A program made the translations under genes and the position numbers. The notes under the pieces were generated by a model, which was not told the origin of the DNA, ran no database searches, and saw only the letters and a program-made list of their open reading frames with translations. 64,000 nucleotides of DNA, taken from positions 1 through 64,000 of the forward strand of contig NZ_JAGGOS010000009.1 of assembly GCF_018614205.1 (NCBI RefSeq). Reading direction: 5' to 3'. Shown piece after piece: positions 11,397-19,994 of the stretch (within the stretch, counting starts at the first letter, position 1; the number at the start of each line of letters is the position of its first letter). The stretch is from Streptomyces sp. ISL-36. Its GTDB lineage: Bacteria; Actinomycetota; Actinomycetes; Streptomycetales; Streptomycetaceae.

Positions 11397-12560
11397 CTAC
11401 GCCGCGTGGACGACGTCCTTCTCCTCGGCGAAGTGGCACGCCGACTCGTGCGCGGCCGGGGTGTCCTGGCCCTGGAAGCGCTCCGGGATCGCGAGGAGCG
11501 GAACCTCGGTGGAGCACTTCTCCTCGGCCTTCCAGCACCGGGTGCGGAAGCGGCAGCCCGACGGCGGGTTGGCCGGCGAGGGGACGTCACCGGTGAGGAT
11601 GATCCGCTCGCGGCCCTCACGGGCCTCGGGGTCCGGAACCGGGACCGCCGACAGCAGCGCCTGGGTGTAGGGGTGCGTCGGGTGGTCGTAGATCTGCGTG
11701 TCCGTACCGATCTCGGCCATCTTGCCGAGGTACATGACGCCGACCCGGTCGGAGATGTGCCGGACGATCGACAGGTCGTGCGCGATGAAGACGTAGGAGA
11801 GGTTGAACTCGTCCTGCAGCTTCTCCATCAGGTTGATGACCTGCGCCTGGACGGAGACGTCCAGGGCCGAGACCGGCTCGTCGCAGATGATGATCTCCGG
11901 GTTGAGCGCGAGGCCTCGGGCGATGCCGATGCGCTGGCGCTGACCGCCGGAGAACTGGTGCGGGTAGCGGTTGATGTACTCGGGGTTCAGACCGACCACA
12001 TCGAGCAGCTCCTGCACCTTGCGGCGCCGGTCGCCCTTCGGGGCCACCTCGGGGTGGATGTCGAAGGGCTCGCCGATGATGTCGCCCACCGTCATACGCG
12101 GGTTGAGCGAGGTGTACGGGTCCTGGAACACCATCTGGATGTTGCGGCGAACGGCCTTCAGGGCACGGCCGGACAGCCGGGTGATGTCCTGGCCCTTGTA
12201 GAAGACCTCGCCCGCGGTCGCCCGCTCCAGGTTCATCAGCAGCTTGGCGACCGTGGACTTGCCACAGCCGGACTCGCCCACGATGCCGAGGGTCTCGCCC
12301 TGGTAGAGGTCGAAGGAGACCCCGTCCACGGCCTTGACCGCGCCGACCTGCTTCTTGAACAGGATGCCCTGGGTCAGCGGGAAGTGCTTGACCAGGTTGC
12401 GCACCTGGAGGATCGGCTCCCCGCGCTCGACCGGTGCCTCGAGGGCGGCTACGGCCTCCGCCTCGGTGGCCGCTTCGACCGTCTCCACCTCGGTGACGTT
12501 CGGAGTCGCGTCCGCGGCCGGGCCCTCGGCCGAAGGTGCAGCCTTGCTGAGCTCAGCCAT
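11397..12560 (-). CDS. Oligopeptide ABC transporter ATPase, OppF type (operon 2, BldK-like)
   Basis: 387 residues from ATG 12560, which overlaps the upstream ATPase stop by 8 nt exactly as in operon 1. After an Ala/Glu-rich extension of about 50 residues come ERGEPILQVRNLVKHF, Walker [10 protein letters not shown], signature [10 protein letters not shown], Walker [13 protein letters not shown] and the C-terminal Cys segment [16 protein letters not shown]. The open frame extends far upstream, but that part is shadow. Last gene of the operon, ended by the hairpin at 11342-11376. The N-terminal extension is the main difference from its operon-1 paralogue. Confidence 0.9.
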   Translation of the reverse strand: MAELSKAAPSAEGPAADATPNVTEVETVEAATEAEAVAALEAPVERGEPILQVRNLVKHFPLTQGILFKKQVGAVKAVDGVSFDLYQGETLGIVGESGCGKSTVAKLLMNLERATAGEVFYKGQDITRLSGRALKAVRRNIQMVFQDPYTSLNPRMTVGDIIGEPFDIHPEVAPKGDRRRKVQELLDVVGLNPEYINRYPHQFSGGQRQRIGIARGLALNPEIIICDEPVSALDVSVQAQVINLMEKLQDEFNLSYVFIAHDLSIVRHISDRVGVMYLGKMAEIGTDTQIYDHPTHPYTQALLSAVPVPDPEAREGRERIILTGDVPSPANPPSGCRFRTRCWKAEEKCSTEVPLLAIPERFQGQDTPAAHESACHFAEEKDVVHAA

Positions 12561-13611
12561 GGATCGTCTCCTTCCAGAAGTGGCAGGCGCTGCCGCGGCC
12601 GGGCAGCTCCGTGCCGTCCTGCTCGGCGACCGGCGCGAGCGCCGGGATCTCCGTGCGGCAGATGTCGTCGGCCTTCGGGCAGCGCGGATTGAAGGCGCAG
12701 CCGGTCGGCACCCGGAGCAGGTTGGGCGGCAGACCCTTGATCGCGTACAGCTCCTGGCCCTTCTGGTCCAGGCGCGGGATCGAGTCGAGCAGACCCCGGG
12801 TGTACGGGTGGGCCGGGCGCTTGTACAGCTCGTGGACGGGGGCGGTCTCGACGATCCGGCCCGCGTACATGACCGCGATCTTGTCCGCGACGTCGGCGAC
12901 GACACCGAGGTCGTGGGTGATCAGGATCAGGCCCATGTTGTATTCCTGCTGGAGCTCCGCGAGGAGGTCCATGACCTGGGCCTGGACCGTCACGTCGAGC
13001 GCCGTGGTGGGCTCGTCCGCGATGATCAGGTCGGGCTCCAGGGCGAGCGCCATGGCGATCATGATGCGCTGGCGCATACCGCCGGAGAACTGGTGGGGGT
13101 AGTCGTCGACCCGGGCCGCGGCGGCCGGGATCTTGACCTTGTCCATCAGCTCGACGGCCTTGAGCTTGGCCTCCTTCTTGGAGAGGCCGTGGTGCACCCG
13201 GAACATCTCGCCGAGCTGGTAGCCGACGGTGAGGACCGGGTTGAGGGAGGACAGCGCGTCCTGGAAGATCATCGCGATCTTGCGGCCGCGGATCCTCCGG
13301 CGCTCCTCGTAGGACATCTTGAGCATGTCCTCGCCGCGGAAGAAGATCTCGCCCTGCGGGATCTTGCCCGGCGGCATGTCGAGGATGCCCATGATGGCCT
13401 GCGCGGTGACGGACTTGCCCGAGCCGGACTCGCCGAGCACGGCGAGCGTCTCCCCCGCGTTCACGCTGTAGTTGACACCGTTGACCGCCTTGGCCACACC
13501 GTCTCGGGTGTGGAACTCCACATGCAGGTCACGGACTTCGAGCAGGGGACCGTTGTAGTCGTCGCCGTCGCGCGGCGCGGGAACGGTCGCGGTCTTGTCG
13601 ATGATGCTCAC
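12553..13611 (-). CDS. Oligopeptide ABC transporter ATPase, OppD type (operon 2, BldK-like)
   Basis: 352 residues starting MSIIDKTATVPAPRDGDDYN, about 20 residues longer at the front than the operon-1 paralogue. Walker A GESGSGKS, signature FSGGMRQRIM, Walker B LIIADEPTTALD, H-loop LITHDLG, C-terminal GCAFNPRCPKADDIC. Energises peptide uptake with the OppF-type partner. 14 nt separate it from the permease gene before it. Confidence 0.9.
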   Translation of the reverse strand: MSIIDKTATVPAPRDGDDYNGPLLEVRDLHVEFHTRDGVAKAVNGVNYSVNAGETLAVLGESGSGKSVTAQAIMGILDMPPGKIPQGEIFFRGEDMLKMSYEERRRIRGRKIAMIFQDALSSLNPVLTVGYQLGEMFRVHHGLSKKEAKLKAVELMDKVKIPAAAARVDDYPHQFSGGMRQRIMIAMALALEPDLIIADEPTTALDVTVQAQVMDLLAELQQEYNMGLILITHDLGVVADVADKIAVMYAGRIVETAPVHELYKRPAHPYTRGLLDSIPRLDQKGQELYAIKGLPPNLLRVPTGCAFNPRCPKADDICRTEIPALAPVAEQDGTELPGRGSACHFWKETIHG

Positions 13612-13625
13612 GTCTTACGCCCTCC

Positions 13626-14585
13626 TCAGCGCAGCTTGGGGTCGAGGGCGTTGCGGACGGCTTCGCCGAGCATGATGAACGCCAGAACGGTGATGCTCAG
13701 CATGATCGACGGGTACAGCAGGATGTGCTGTGCCGTACGGATCTGCTGGACACCGGCGGAGATGTCGACACCCCACGAGATGGTCGGCGCGGAGAGACCC
13801 AGACCCAGGTACGACAGGGTCGCCTCGGCCGAGATGTAGCCGCCGAGCGCGATGGTCGCGACGACGATCACCGGGGCCATGGCGTTCGGCAGGATGTGCC
13901 GGAAGAGGATCCGGGTCGTGCCGGCGCCGAGCGCCTTCGCCGCGTGGACGTAGTCCGCCTGCTTGACGGTGATCACCGCACCGCGCATGACGCGGGTGAT
14001 CTGCGTCCAGCCGAGGAACGCGAGGGCGAAGACGACGACCCACACGGTGCGCTCGGTGAAGGACTGCAGGACGACCATGGCGCCGAGCAGGAACGGGATA
14101 CCGAAGAAGATGTCGGTGACCCGGGAGAGGATCGCGTCCGTGATGCCGCCGAAGTAGCCGGCGATCATGCCCATGATGCCGCCGATGACGGTGACGATCG
14201 CGGTGACGCAGATGCCGACGATGACCGAGGCACGGGTGCCGTGGATCAGGCGGGCGTACACGGAGCGGCCCTGGCCGTCGTAACCGAGCCAGCCCTCGGA
14301 GCCGATCTTGCCCAGCTCCGGCTGGCCCAGGTAGTGGTGGACCAGGTCGCCGGTGGTGGGCGAGGCCCCCGTGAAGAGGGTGGGGAGCGCGGTGATGACC
14401 AGCAGGATGAAGATCAGCACCGACGAGACGAGGAAGTACGGGTTGCGGCGCAGGTCCACCCAGGCGTCGCCCCAGAGGCTGCGAGCCTTTTCCTTCTTCT
14501 GCTCCGGAGCTGCGGGCTCCGCCGCGGAGGGGGGCGCGATGGCGTCCTCGACGGCGGTCACGGCGGTCTTGGTCACGTCAGGCAT
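13626..14585 (-). CDS. Oligopeptide ABC transporter permease, OppC type (operon 2, BldK-like)
   Basis: 319 residues. A soluble charged N-terminus (AAEPAAPEQKKEKARS) leads to LWGDAWVDLRRNPYFLVSS and the first of about six spans; EAA loop VHAAKALGAGTTRILFRHIL. Its ATG overlaps the end of the OppB-type gene by 8 nt. Partner of the permease at 14578-15513 in the inner membrane channel. Confidence 0.9.
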   Translation of the reverse strand: MPDVTKTAVTAVEDAIAPPSAAEPAAPEQKKEKARSLWGDAWVDLRRNPYFLVSSVLIFILLVITALPTLFTGASPTTGDLVHHYLGQPELGKIGSEGWLGYDGQGRSVYARLIHGTRASVIVGICVTAIVTVIGGIMGMIAGYFGGITDAILSRVTDIFFGIPFLLGAMVVLQSFTERTVWVVVFALAFLGWTQITRVMRGAVITVKQADYVHAAKALGAGTTRILFRHILPNAMAPVIVVATIALGGYISAEATLSYLGLGLSAPTISWGVDISAGVQQIRTAQHILLYPSIMLSITVLAFIMLGEAVRNALDPKLR

Positions 14586-15513
14586 AACGGATCCTCGGGT
14601 CCAGGACCGCGTACAGCAGGTCGATGATCAGGCTGGTGGCGAGGTAGACGAGCACCAGGATCGTCACGAGGCCAACCAGTGTGGTGCCCTCGCGGCGGAT
14701 GATCGACTCGTAGATCAGGCCGCCGACGCCCTTGACGTTGAAGATGCCTTCGGTGACGACCGCACCGCCCATCAGGGCGCCGATGTCGGTACCGAGGAAG
14801 GTGACGACGGGGATCATCGAGTTGCGCATCAGGTGGACACCGATGATCCGGCGCTTGGGCAGGCCCTTGGCCACGGCGGTGCGCATGTAGTCGGCGCGCA
14901 GGTTCTCCGCCATGGAGGTACGGGTCAGCCGGGCCACGTACGCCAGCGACAGACCACCGAGGACGATGGCGGGCGCGATCATCTCGGACAGCAGCTGATC
15001 GTTGCTGACGTTCGGCGCGATCCAGCCGAGCTCGAACGCGAAGACCATCTTGATGATGAAGGCGAGGACGAAGACCGGTACCGAGATGATCAGCAGCGTG
15101 AAGATCAGGACCGCGTTGTCGGCCATGCGGCCGGCGCGCAGACCGGCGACGACGCCGAGCGTGATGCCGAAGATCAGCTCGAACGCGAAGGCCAGCGCGG
15201 CGAGTTGAAGCGTGACCGGGAACGCGTCGCCCAGGACCTCGGTGACCGGGCGACCGTTGCGGATCTGGTTGCCGAAGTCGAAGTGAGCGATGATGTTCCA
15301 CATGTAATTGGCGTACTGCTGCAGGATCGGCTGATCCAGCCCCAGTTCGTGTCTGATCTTGGCCACGGTCGCCGGGTTGGCAGCCTTGTCGCCGAACAGA
15401 CCCGCCACGGGGTCGCCGGGCAGGCTGTAGACCATGAGGAAGATCAGCAGGGTTGTCCCGATGAAGACCGGGATCATCTGGAGCAGTCGTCGTACGACAT
15501 AGCGCCCCATCAT
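14578..15513 (-). CDS. Oligopeptide ABC transporter permease, OppB type (operon 2, BldK-like)
   Basis: 311 residues starting MMGRYVVRRLLQMIPVFIG; the second Met (15510) is an equally good start. About six spans, periplasm-facing loop GDPVAGLFGDKAANPATV (without the two Cys seen in operon 1), EAA loop ENLRADYMRTAVAKGLPKRR. It follows the binding-protein gene after a 182-nt gap, the only long gap in the operon, which could hold an internal promoter or an attenuating hairpin. Confidence 0.9.
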   Translation of the reverse strand: MMGRYVVRRLLQMIPVFIGTTLLIFLMVYSLPGDPVAGLFGDKAANPATVAKIRHELGLDQPILQQYANYMWNIIAHFDFGNQIRNGRPVTEVLGDAFPVTLQLAALAFAFELIFGITLGVVAGLRAGRMADNAVLIFTLLIISVPVFVLAFIIKMVFAFELGWIAPNVSNDQLLSEMIAPAIVLGGLSLAYVARLTRTSMAENLRADYMRTAVAKGLPKRRIIGVHLMRNSMIPVVTFLGTDIGALMGGAVVTEGIFNVKGVGGLIYESIIRREGTTLVGLVTILVLVYLATSLIIDLLYAVLDPRIRYA

Positions 15514-15695
15514 GCCTCCGTTGAGATGTGACAGCCGCAGCGCTATGGGCCCTCCCCCGGCAACCGCGCCCCTGTGGGTACGCGGATGTCGTGGAAGGGC
15601 CCCCCAGCCACTGCGTATCGCCTTCGGCGGGGGCCGGCGGACGGTGTGTGGCCGTCGGCCCCTCGCCTTACGGCTAGCGGACTACGCTTGGGTGA

Positions 15696-17336
15696 TTACT
15701 TCTTGTTGACCGTGATCTCTTCGAGAACCGGGTCGCCGTCCTGCGCGTAGCGGACGCCGTTGACGTTCTCGGAGTAGCCCGCGTTGACCTTGTAGTACCA
15801 GAGCGGGATGGAGGGCATCAGGTTGACGAGCTCCTTCTCCACCTCCTGGTAGGCCTTCACCGACTCCTCGAGGGAGGCCGCGGAGTCGGCCGCCGCGATC
15901 TTCGCGTCGAGCGCCGGGTTGGAGAAGTCACCCTGGTTGCCGGACGCGCCCGTCTTGAACAGGTCACGGAGGAAGTTGGCGTTCACCGGGTAGTCGAGCG
16001 TCCAGGCCGAGCGGTACAGGGACTTGACCTGCTTCGCCTTGCGGGCGGCCAGGTCGGCCTGGAAGTCGGCCTTGCTGTCACCGACACACTTCACGCCGGT
16101 GGACTGGGTGATGCTGTTGCAGACGGCGTCGACCCACTCCTTGTGGCCGCCGTCCGCGTTGAACTGGATGGTGATGGCGTTGTTGGGAACGCCACCGCCG
16201 GCCTTGATGAGCTCCTTGGCCTTGGCCGGGTCGAACTTGGTGATGTCGCCCGCGGCGTTCGGCTGGAAGCCGAGGACGCCCTTGGCGACCCAGCCGGTCG
16301 CCGGCTCACGCGTACCCTGCAGCACCGTCTTGGTGATGGTGGCGCGGTCGATCGCCATCGAGAGGCCCTGGATGACCTTCGGGTCGACCTTCTTGGGCTT
16401 CTTCCACTGGTCGGCGTAGAACGCGACCGCGATGGACTGGATCGCCGACTGGTCGGCGTCCACGGCACGGTCACCGAGGTCCTGGTGGTAGACCGGGAGG
16501 TCCTTCGGGCCGACCTGACGGATGACGTCGAGGTTGCCGGACTTCAGGTCCTCGTAGGCGGGCTCGAGGCCGGTGTAGTTCTTGAAGATCACACCGCCGT
16601 TCTTCGCCTTGTTCTCACCCTTGTAGGCGTCGTAACGGACGATCTTGATCTGCTTCTTGTGGTCCCACGACTCGAACTTGTAGGGACCGTTGCCGACCGG
16701 CTTCTCGCCCGCAGCCTTCGGGTTCTTGTAGAAGGACTCCGGCAGCGGCGAGAAGACCTCGTAGCCGAGCTTGTAGGCGAAGTACGGGACCGCGCCCTTG
16801 AGCTCGATGGTGAAGGTCGAGTCGTCGACGATCTTCAGGCCGGTGAGCTTGTCGGCGGTGGGCTTGGCGCCCTCCTTCTCCGGCAGCAGGGCCTCGGAGC
16901 CCTTGATGTCGGAGAACCAGGAGGCGTTGCCCTGCTGGTTGTTGACGTTGGCGGCCCAGTTCCACGCGTCCACGTAGGACTTGGCGGTCACCGGGGTGCC
17001 GTCGTGGAAGGTCCAGCCCTTCTTGAGCTTGACGGTCCACAGCTTGCTGTCCGTGGTCTCCACCGACTCGGCGTTCACCATGGTGAGCTTGCCGTCGGCG
17101 GTGTAGTCCACCAGCTGCGAGAACAGACCGGACAGGACGATCGAGCCGTTGGACTCCATCGTGTCGGCCGGGTGCAGGAGCTTCTCCGGCTCGCCCACCT
17201 CGATCGAGAAGATCCCGTTCGGGTCAACCTCACCCTTGGCGTCGCTGCCGCCGCCGTTACCCCCGCCACAGGCGGTCGCTGCCAGGGCGACGACGATCGC
17301 GCCCACTACCCACTTGGCGCTCTTGGCACCGCGCAT
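15696..17336 (-). CDS. Oligopeptide-binding lipoprotein, BldKB-like (operon 2)
   Basis: 546 residues from ATG 17336, preceded by GAGGAGGAACCC; the frame is open further upstream but without coding bias. Lipoprotein signal MRGAKSAKW then VVALAATAC, lipidated Cys near residue 22, then GGGNGGG. SBP family 5 fold follows (LKKGWTFHDGTPVTAKSYVD). BldKB binds the peptide signal needed for aerial growth in Streptomyces. The gene's place beside typA, the lipoprotein-first operon order and the start of the protein make this the better BldKB candidate of the two in the window, but I cannot align it, so the name is left open. Confidence 0.85.
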   Translation of the reverse strand: MRGAKSAKWVVGAIVVALAATACGGGNGGGSDAKGEVDPNGIFSIEVGEPEKLLHPADTMESNGSIVLSGLFSQLVDYTADGKLTMVNAESVETTDSKLWTVKLKKGWTFHDGTPVTAKSYVDAWNWAANVNNQQGNASWFSDIKGSEALLPEKEGAKPTADKLTGLKIVDDSTFTIELKGAVPYFAYKLGYEVFSPLPESFYKNPKAAGEKPVGNGPYKFESWDHKKQIKIVRYDAYKGENKAKNGGVIFKNYTGLEPAYEDLKSGNLDVIRQVGPKDLPVYHQDLGDRAVDADQSAIQSIAVAFYADQWKKPKKVDPKVIQGLSMAIDRATITKTVLQGTREPATGWVAKGVLGFQPNAAGDITKFDPAKAKELIKAGGGVPNNAITIQFNADGGHKEWVDAVCNSITQSTGVKCVGDSKADFQADLAARKAKQVKSLYRSAWTLDYPVNANFLRDLFKTGASGNQGDFSNPALDAKIAAADSAASLEESVKAYQEVEKELVNLMPSIPLWYYKVNAGYSENVNGVRYAQDGDPVLEEITVNKK

Positions 17337-17490
17337 GGGTTCCTCCTCATGAGTCCACTTGTCACTACAAGAGGGGCACTTCGAGTCTGCCGACACCCCT
17401 GACGGCGATGCACTCAAGTGCCCCGAGTGTGCTCGTGAGTCGGCACTCCCCACAGTGCGTGACCCATTGACCCGAGCTCAATGGAGCCAA

Positions 17491-17530
17491 CTATTAAGTA
17501 CGTCCGGGCTGTAAACCACACTTAAGTGGT
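17491..17530 (-). promoter_or_regulatory. Candidate promoter and palindromic operator of transporter operon 2
   Basis: Read on the minus strand, TAATAG (17496-17491) is a good -10 candidate about 155 nt before the lipoprotein start. 17 bases further upstream the -35 zone (GTGGTT) overlaps a palindrome, ACCACACTTAAGTGGT at 17515-17530, with the perfect core CACTTAAGTG at 17519-17528. The AT-rich core stands out in this DNA and suggests a repressor or activator site. The protein that would bind is not known. Confidence 0.4.
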
Positions 17531-17680
17531 CTCGTTTTGGCAACATCACCAGGGGCCCTAAAACCGAAATCCGGACAAACTGATCACAGACAGACACCCC
17601 CGAAACGGACCGTTAACACACGTTCCGGAGAGCGACGACCGATATCCGGACAGCCCGCCCATGAAATGGATTTGACGAAA

Positions 17681-17717
17681 GGCCCGGGCCCCCACAGTGA
17701 CTGTGGGGGCCCGGGCC
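17681..17717. terminator. Strong terminator of typA
   Basis: A 17-bp perfect stem (17681-17697 with 17701-17717) closed by a 3-nt loop, 64 nt past the typA stop. It is the most stable hairpin I noticed in the window and separates typA from the transporter operon 2 promoter. Confidence 0.85.
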
Positions 17718-17780
17718 CTGTCCTGACACTACGTCAGCTCGATGCGGCGGAGATCACCGATCGGCCGCGCGCGAGTGACC

Positions 17781-19682
17781 TCAGTTGTTCTTGGCGCGCG
17801 AGGCCGTACGGCCGCGCTCCTTCTGGTCCAGGACGACCTTGCGGATACGCACGGCCTCCGGGGTCACCTCGACGCACTCGTCGTCGCGGCAGAACTCCAG
17901 CGACTGCTCCAGCGACAGCTTGCGCGGCGGGACGATCGCCTCGAAGGAGTCGGCGGAGGAGGAGCGCATGTTGGTGAGCTTCTTCTCCTTGGTGATGTTG
18001 ACGTCCATGTCGTCGGCGCGGGAGTTCTCGCCGACGATCATGCCCTCGTACACCTCGGTGCCGGGGTCGACGAACAGCACGCCGCGCTCCTGCAGGTTGG
18101 TCATCGCGAAACCGGTGACCGCGCCGGCCCGGTCGGCGACCAGGGAGCCGTTGTTACGGGTGGTCAGGGTGCCGAACCACGGCTCGTGACCCTCGTGGAT
18201 CGAGTGGGCGATGCCCGTACCGCGGGTGTTGGTCAGGAACTCCGTACGGAAGCCGATCAGGCCACGGGACGGGACGACGAACTCCATGCGGACCCAGCCG
18301 GAGCCGTGGTTGGACATGTTGTCCATGCGGCCCTTGCGGACACCCATGAGCTGCGTGACCGCGCCCATGTGCTCCTCGGGCACGTCGACCGTCAGACGCT
18401 CGACCGGCTCGTGGACCTTGCCGTCGACCTCCTTGGTGACGACCTGCGGCTTGCCGATGGTCAGCTCGAAGCCCTCGCGGCGCATCTGCTCGACCAGGAT
18501 GGCGAGCGCGAGCTCACCACGGCCCTGGACCTCCCAGGCGTCCGGCCGCTCGGTGTCGAGGACACGCAGCGAGACGTTACCGATGAGCTCGCGGTCCAGG
18601 CGGTCCTTCACCTGGCGGGCGGTGACCTTGCGGTCCTTGACCGCGGACTTGGCGTCCGCGCCCTTGCCGGTGCCACCGCGGCCGACGAGCGGCGAGGTGT
18701 TCGTACCGATGGTCATCGAGATGGCGGGCTGGTCGACCGTGATCAGCGGCAGCGCGATCGGGTTCTCCGGGTCGGCCAGCGTCTCACCGATCATGATGTC
18801 GGGGATACCGGCGACGGCGCAGATGTCACCGGGGCCGGCCACCTCGGCCGGCTTGCGGGTGAGCGCCTCGGTCATCATCAGCTCGGTGATGCGGACGTTG
18901 GAGATCGTGCCGTCCCGCTTGATCCACGCGACCGTCTGGCCCTTGCGCAGCTCGCCCTGCTCGACGCGGAGCAGTGCGATACGGCCGAGGAAGTTGTCGG
19001 CGTCGAGGTTGGTGACGTGGGCCTGGAGCGGCGCGGCCTCGTCGTACACCGGGGCCGGGACGTGCTCGAGGATGGTGGAGAAGAACGGCTCCAGGTTGGT
19101 GGAGTCCGCCGGGACCGTGCCGTCCTCCGGCTTGGTCAGCGAGGCGACGCCGTCACGGCCGCAGGCGTAGACGATCGGGAACTCGATCTGGTCCTCGTCC
19201 GCGTCCAGGTCGAGGAAGAGGTCGTAGGTCTCGTTGACGACCTCGTCGATCCGGGAGTCCGGACGGTCGGTCTTGTTGATGCAGAGGATGACGGGCAGGC
19301 GCTGCTGGAGCGCCTTGCGGAGCACGAAGCGAGTCTGCGGAAGCGGGCCCTCGGAGGCGTCGACGAGAAGGACGACCGCGTCCACCATCGACAGACCGCG
19401 CTCGACCTCGCCACCGAAGTCGGCGTGGCCGGGGGTGTCGATGATGTTGATCGTGATCGGGGCCCCGCCGTCCTTGGGGTGGTACTTCACCGCCGTGTTC
19501 TTGGCGAGGATCGTGATGCCCTTCTCACGCTCCAGGTCGTTCGAGTCCATCATGCGGTCGTCGAGGTGCTGGTGGGCGGCGAAGGCACCGGCCTGCTTGA
19601 GCATGGCGTCGACGATGGTCGTCTTGCCATGGTCGACGTGGGCGACGATGGCGACGTTACGGATGTCGTGGCGCGTGGGCAT
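17781..19682 (-). CDS. typA: TypA/BipA ribosome-associated GTPase
   Basis: 633 residues, the usual 600-640 for TypA. G-domain at the N-terminus: G1 AHVDHGKTT (about 14-22), switch-II IDTPGHADFGGEVERG, NKTDRPDSR for base specificity. EF-G-like domains follow, then the BipA-specific C-terminal part (SRGLIGFRTEFLTNTRGTG) and a basic tail KERGRTASRAKNN. It binds the 70S ribosome and helps translation and subunit assembly under stress. Translated from ATG 19682. Monocistronic, ended by the hairpin at 17681-17717. Confidence 0.95.
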   Translation of the reverse strand: MPTRHDIRNVAIVAHVDHGKTTIVDAMLKQAGAFAAHQHLDDRMMDSNDLEREKGITILAKNTAVKYHPKDGGAPITINIIDTPGHADFGGEVERGLSMVDAVVLLVDASEGPLPQTRFVLRKALQQRLPVILCINKTDRPDSRIDEVVNETYDLFLDLDADEDQIEFPIVYACGRDGVASLTKPEDGTVPADSTNLEPFFSTILEHVPAPVYDEAAPLQAHVTNLDADNFLGRIALLRVEQGELRKGQTVAWIKRDGTISNVRITELMMTEALTRKPAEVAGPGDICAVAGIPDIMIGETLADPENPIALPLITVDQPAISMTIGTNTSPLVGRGGTGKGADAKSAVKDRKVTARQVKDRLDRELIGNVSLRVLDTERPDAWEVQGRGELALAILVEQMRREGFELTIGKPQVVTKEVDGKVHEPVERLTVDVPEEHMGAVTQLMGVRKGRMDNMSNHGSGWVRMEFVVPSRGLIGFRTEFLTNTRGTGIAHSIHEGHEPWFGTLTTRNNGSLVADRAGAVTGFAMTNLQERGVLFVDPGTEVYEGMIVGENSRADDMDVNITKEKKLTNMRSSSADSFEAIVPPRKLSLEQSLEFCRDDECVEVTPEAVRIRKVVLDQKERGRTASRAKNN

Positions 19683-19822
19683 GGGTGCTTGCGCTTCTCT
19701 CGGATCGTGGGATGCGGCGTCAGTTCCTCTTACGCCCGCCGGGCGGACGCGCCACGGCTACGTCCTATGGTACGGGGCTGCCGCGCAAGGGGCTTCCCCA
19801 CCCGGATTCGAGAGGGTCTACT

Positions 19823-19866
19823 GGAGGTTTTGGGATGCCTCGGTGGAGGCTTTGGGATGCCTCGGT
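19823..19866. repeat. 22-bp tandem repeat, two copies
   Basis: Copies 19823-19844 and 19845-19866 differ at one base (GGAGG-T/C-TTTGGGATGCCTCGGT). They lie in the 312-nt gap between typA (start 19682) and the next lipoprotein gene (end 19995), both on the minus strand, about 140 nt before the typA start codon. The rest of the gap holds the terminator at 19929-19951 and presumably the typA promoter. Confidence 0.7.
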
Positions 19867-19928
19867 GGTGCGATGCGCTGGGGGTCGCGCGGAGAAACCA
19901 GCCGGGTCAAGGGGCCGGACGTGATCCT

Positions 19929-19951
19929 GCCCGCCGGGATCACCGGCGGGC
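19929..19951. terminator. Hairpin after orphan peptide-binding lipoprotein
   Basis: 9-bp perfect stem (19929-19937 with 19943-19951) and loop GATCA, 44 nt past the stop of the lipoprotein gene at 19995 on the minus strand. Confidence 0.7.
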
Positions 19952-19994
19952 AAGGAACTTGAGCTGCATCTGAGGTTGTGACCTGCTCTTTCCG

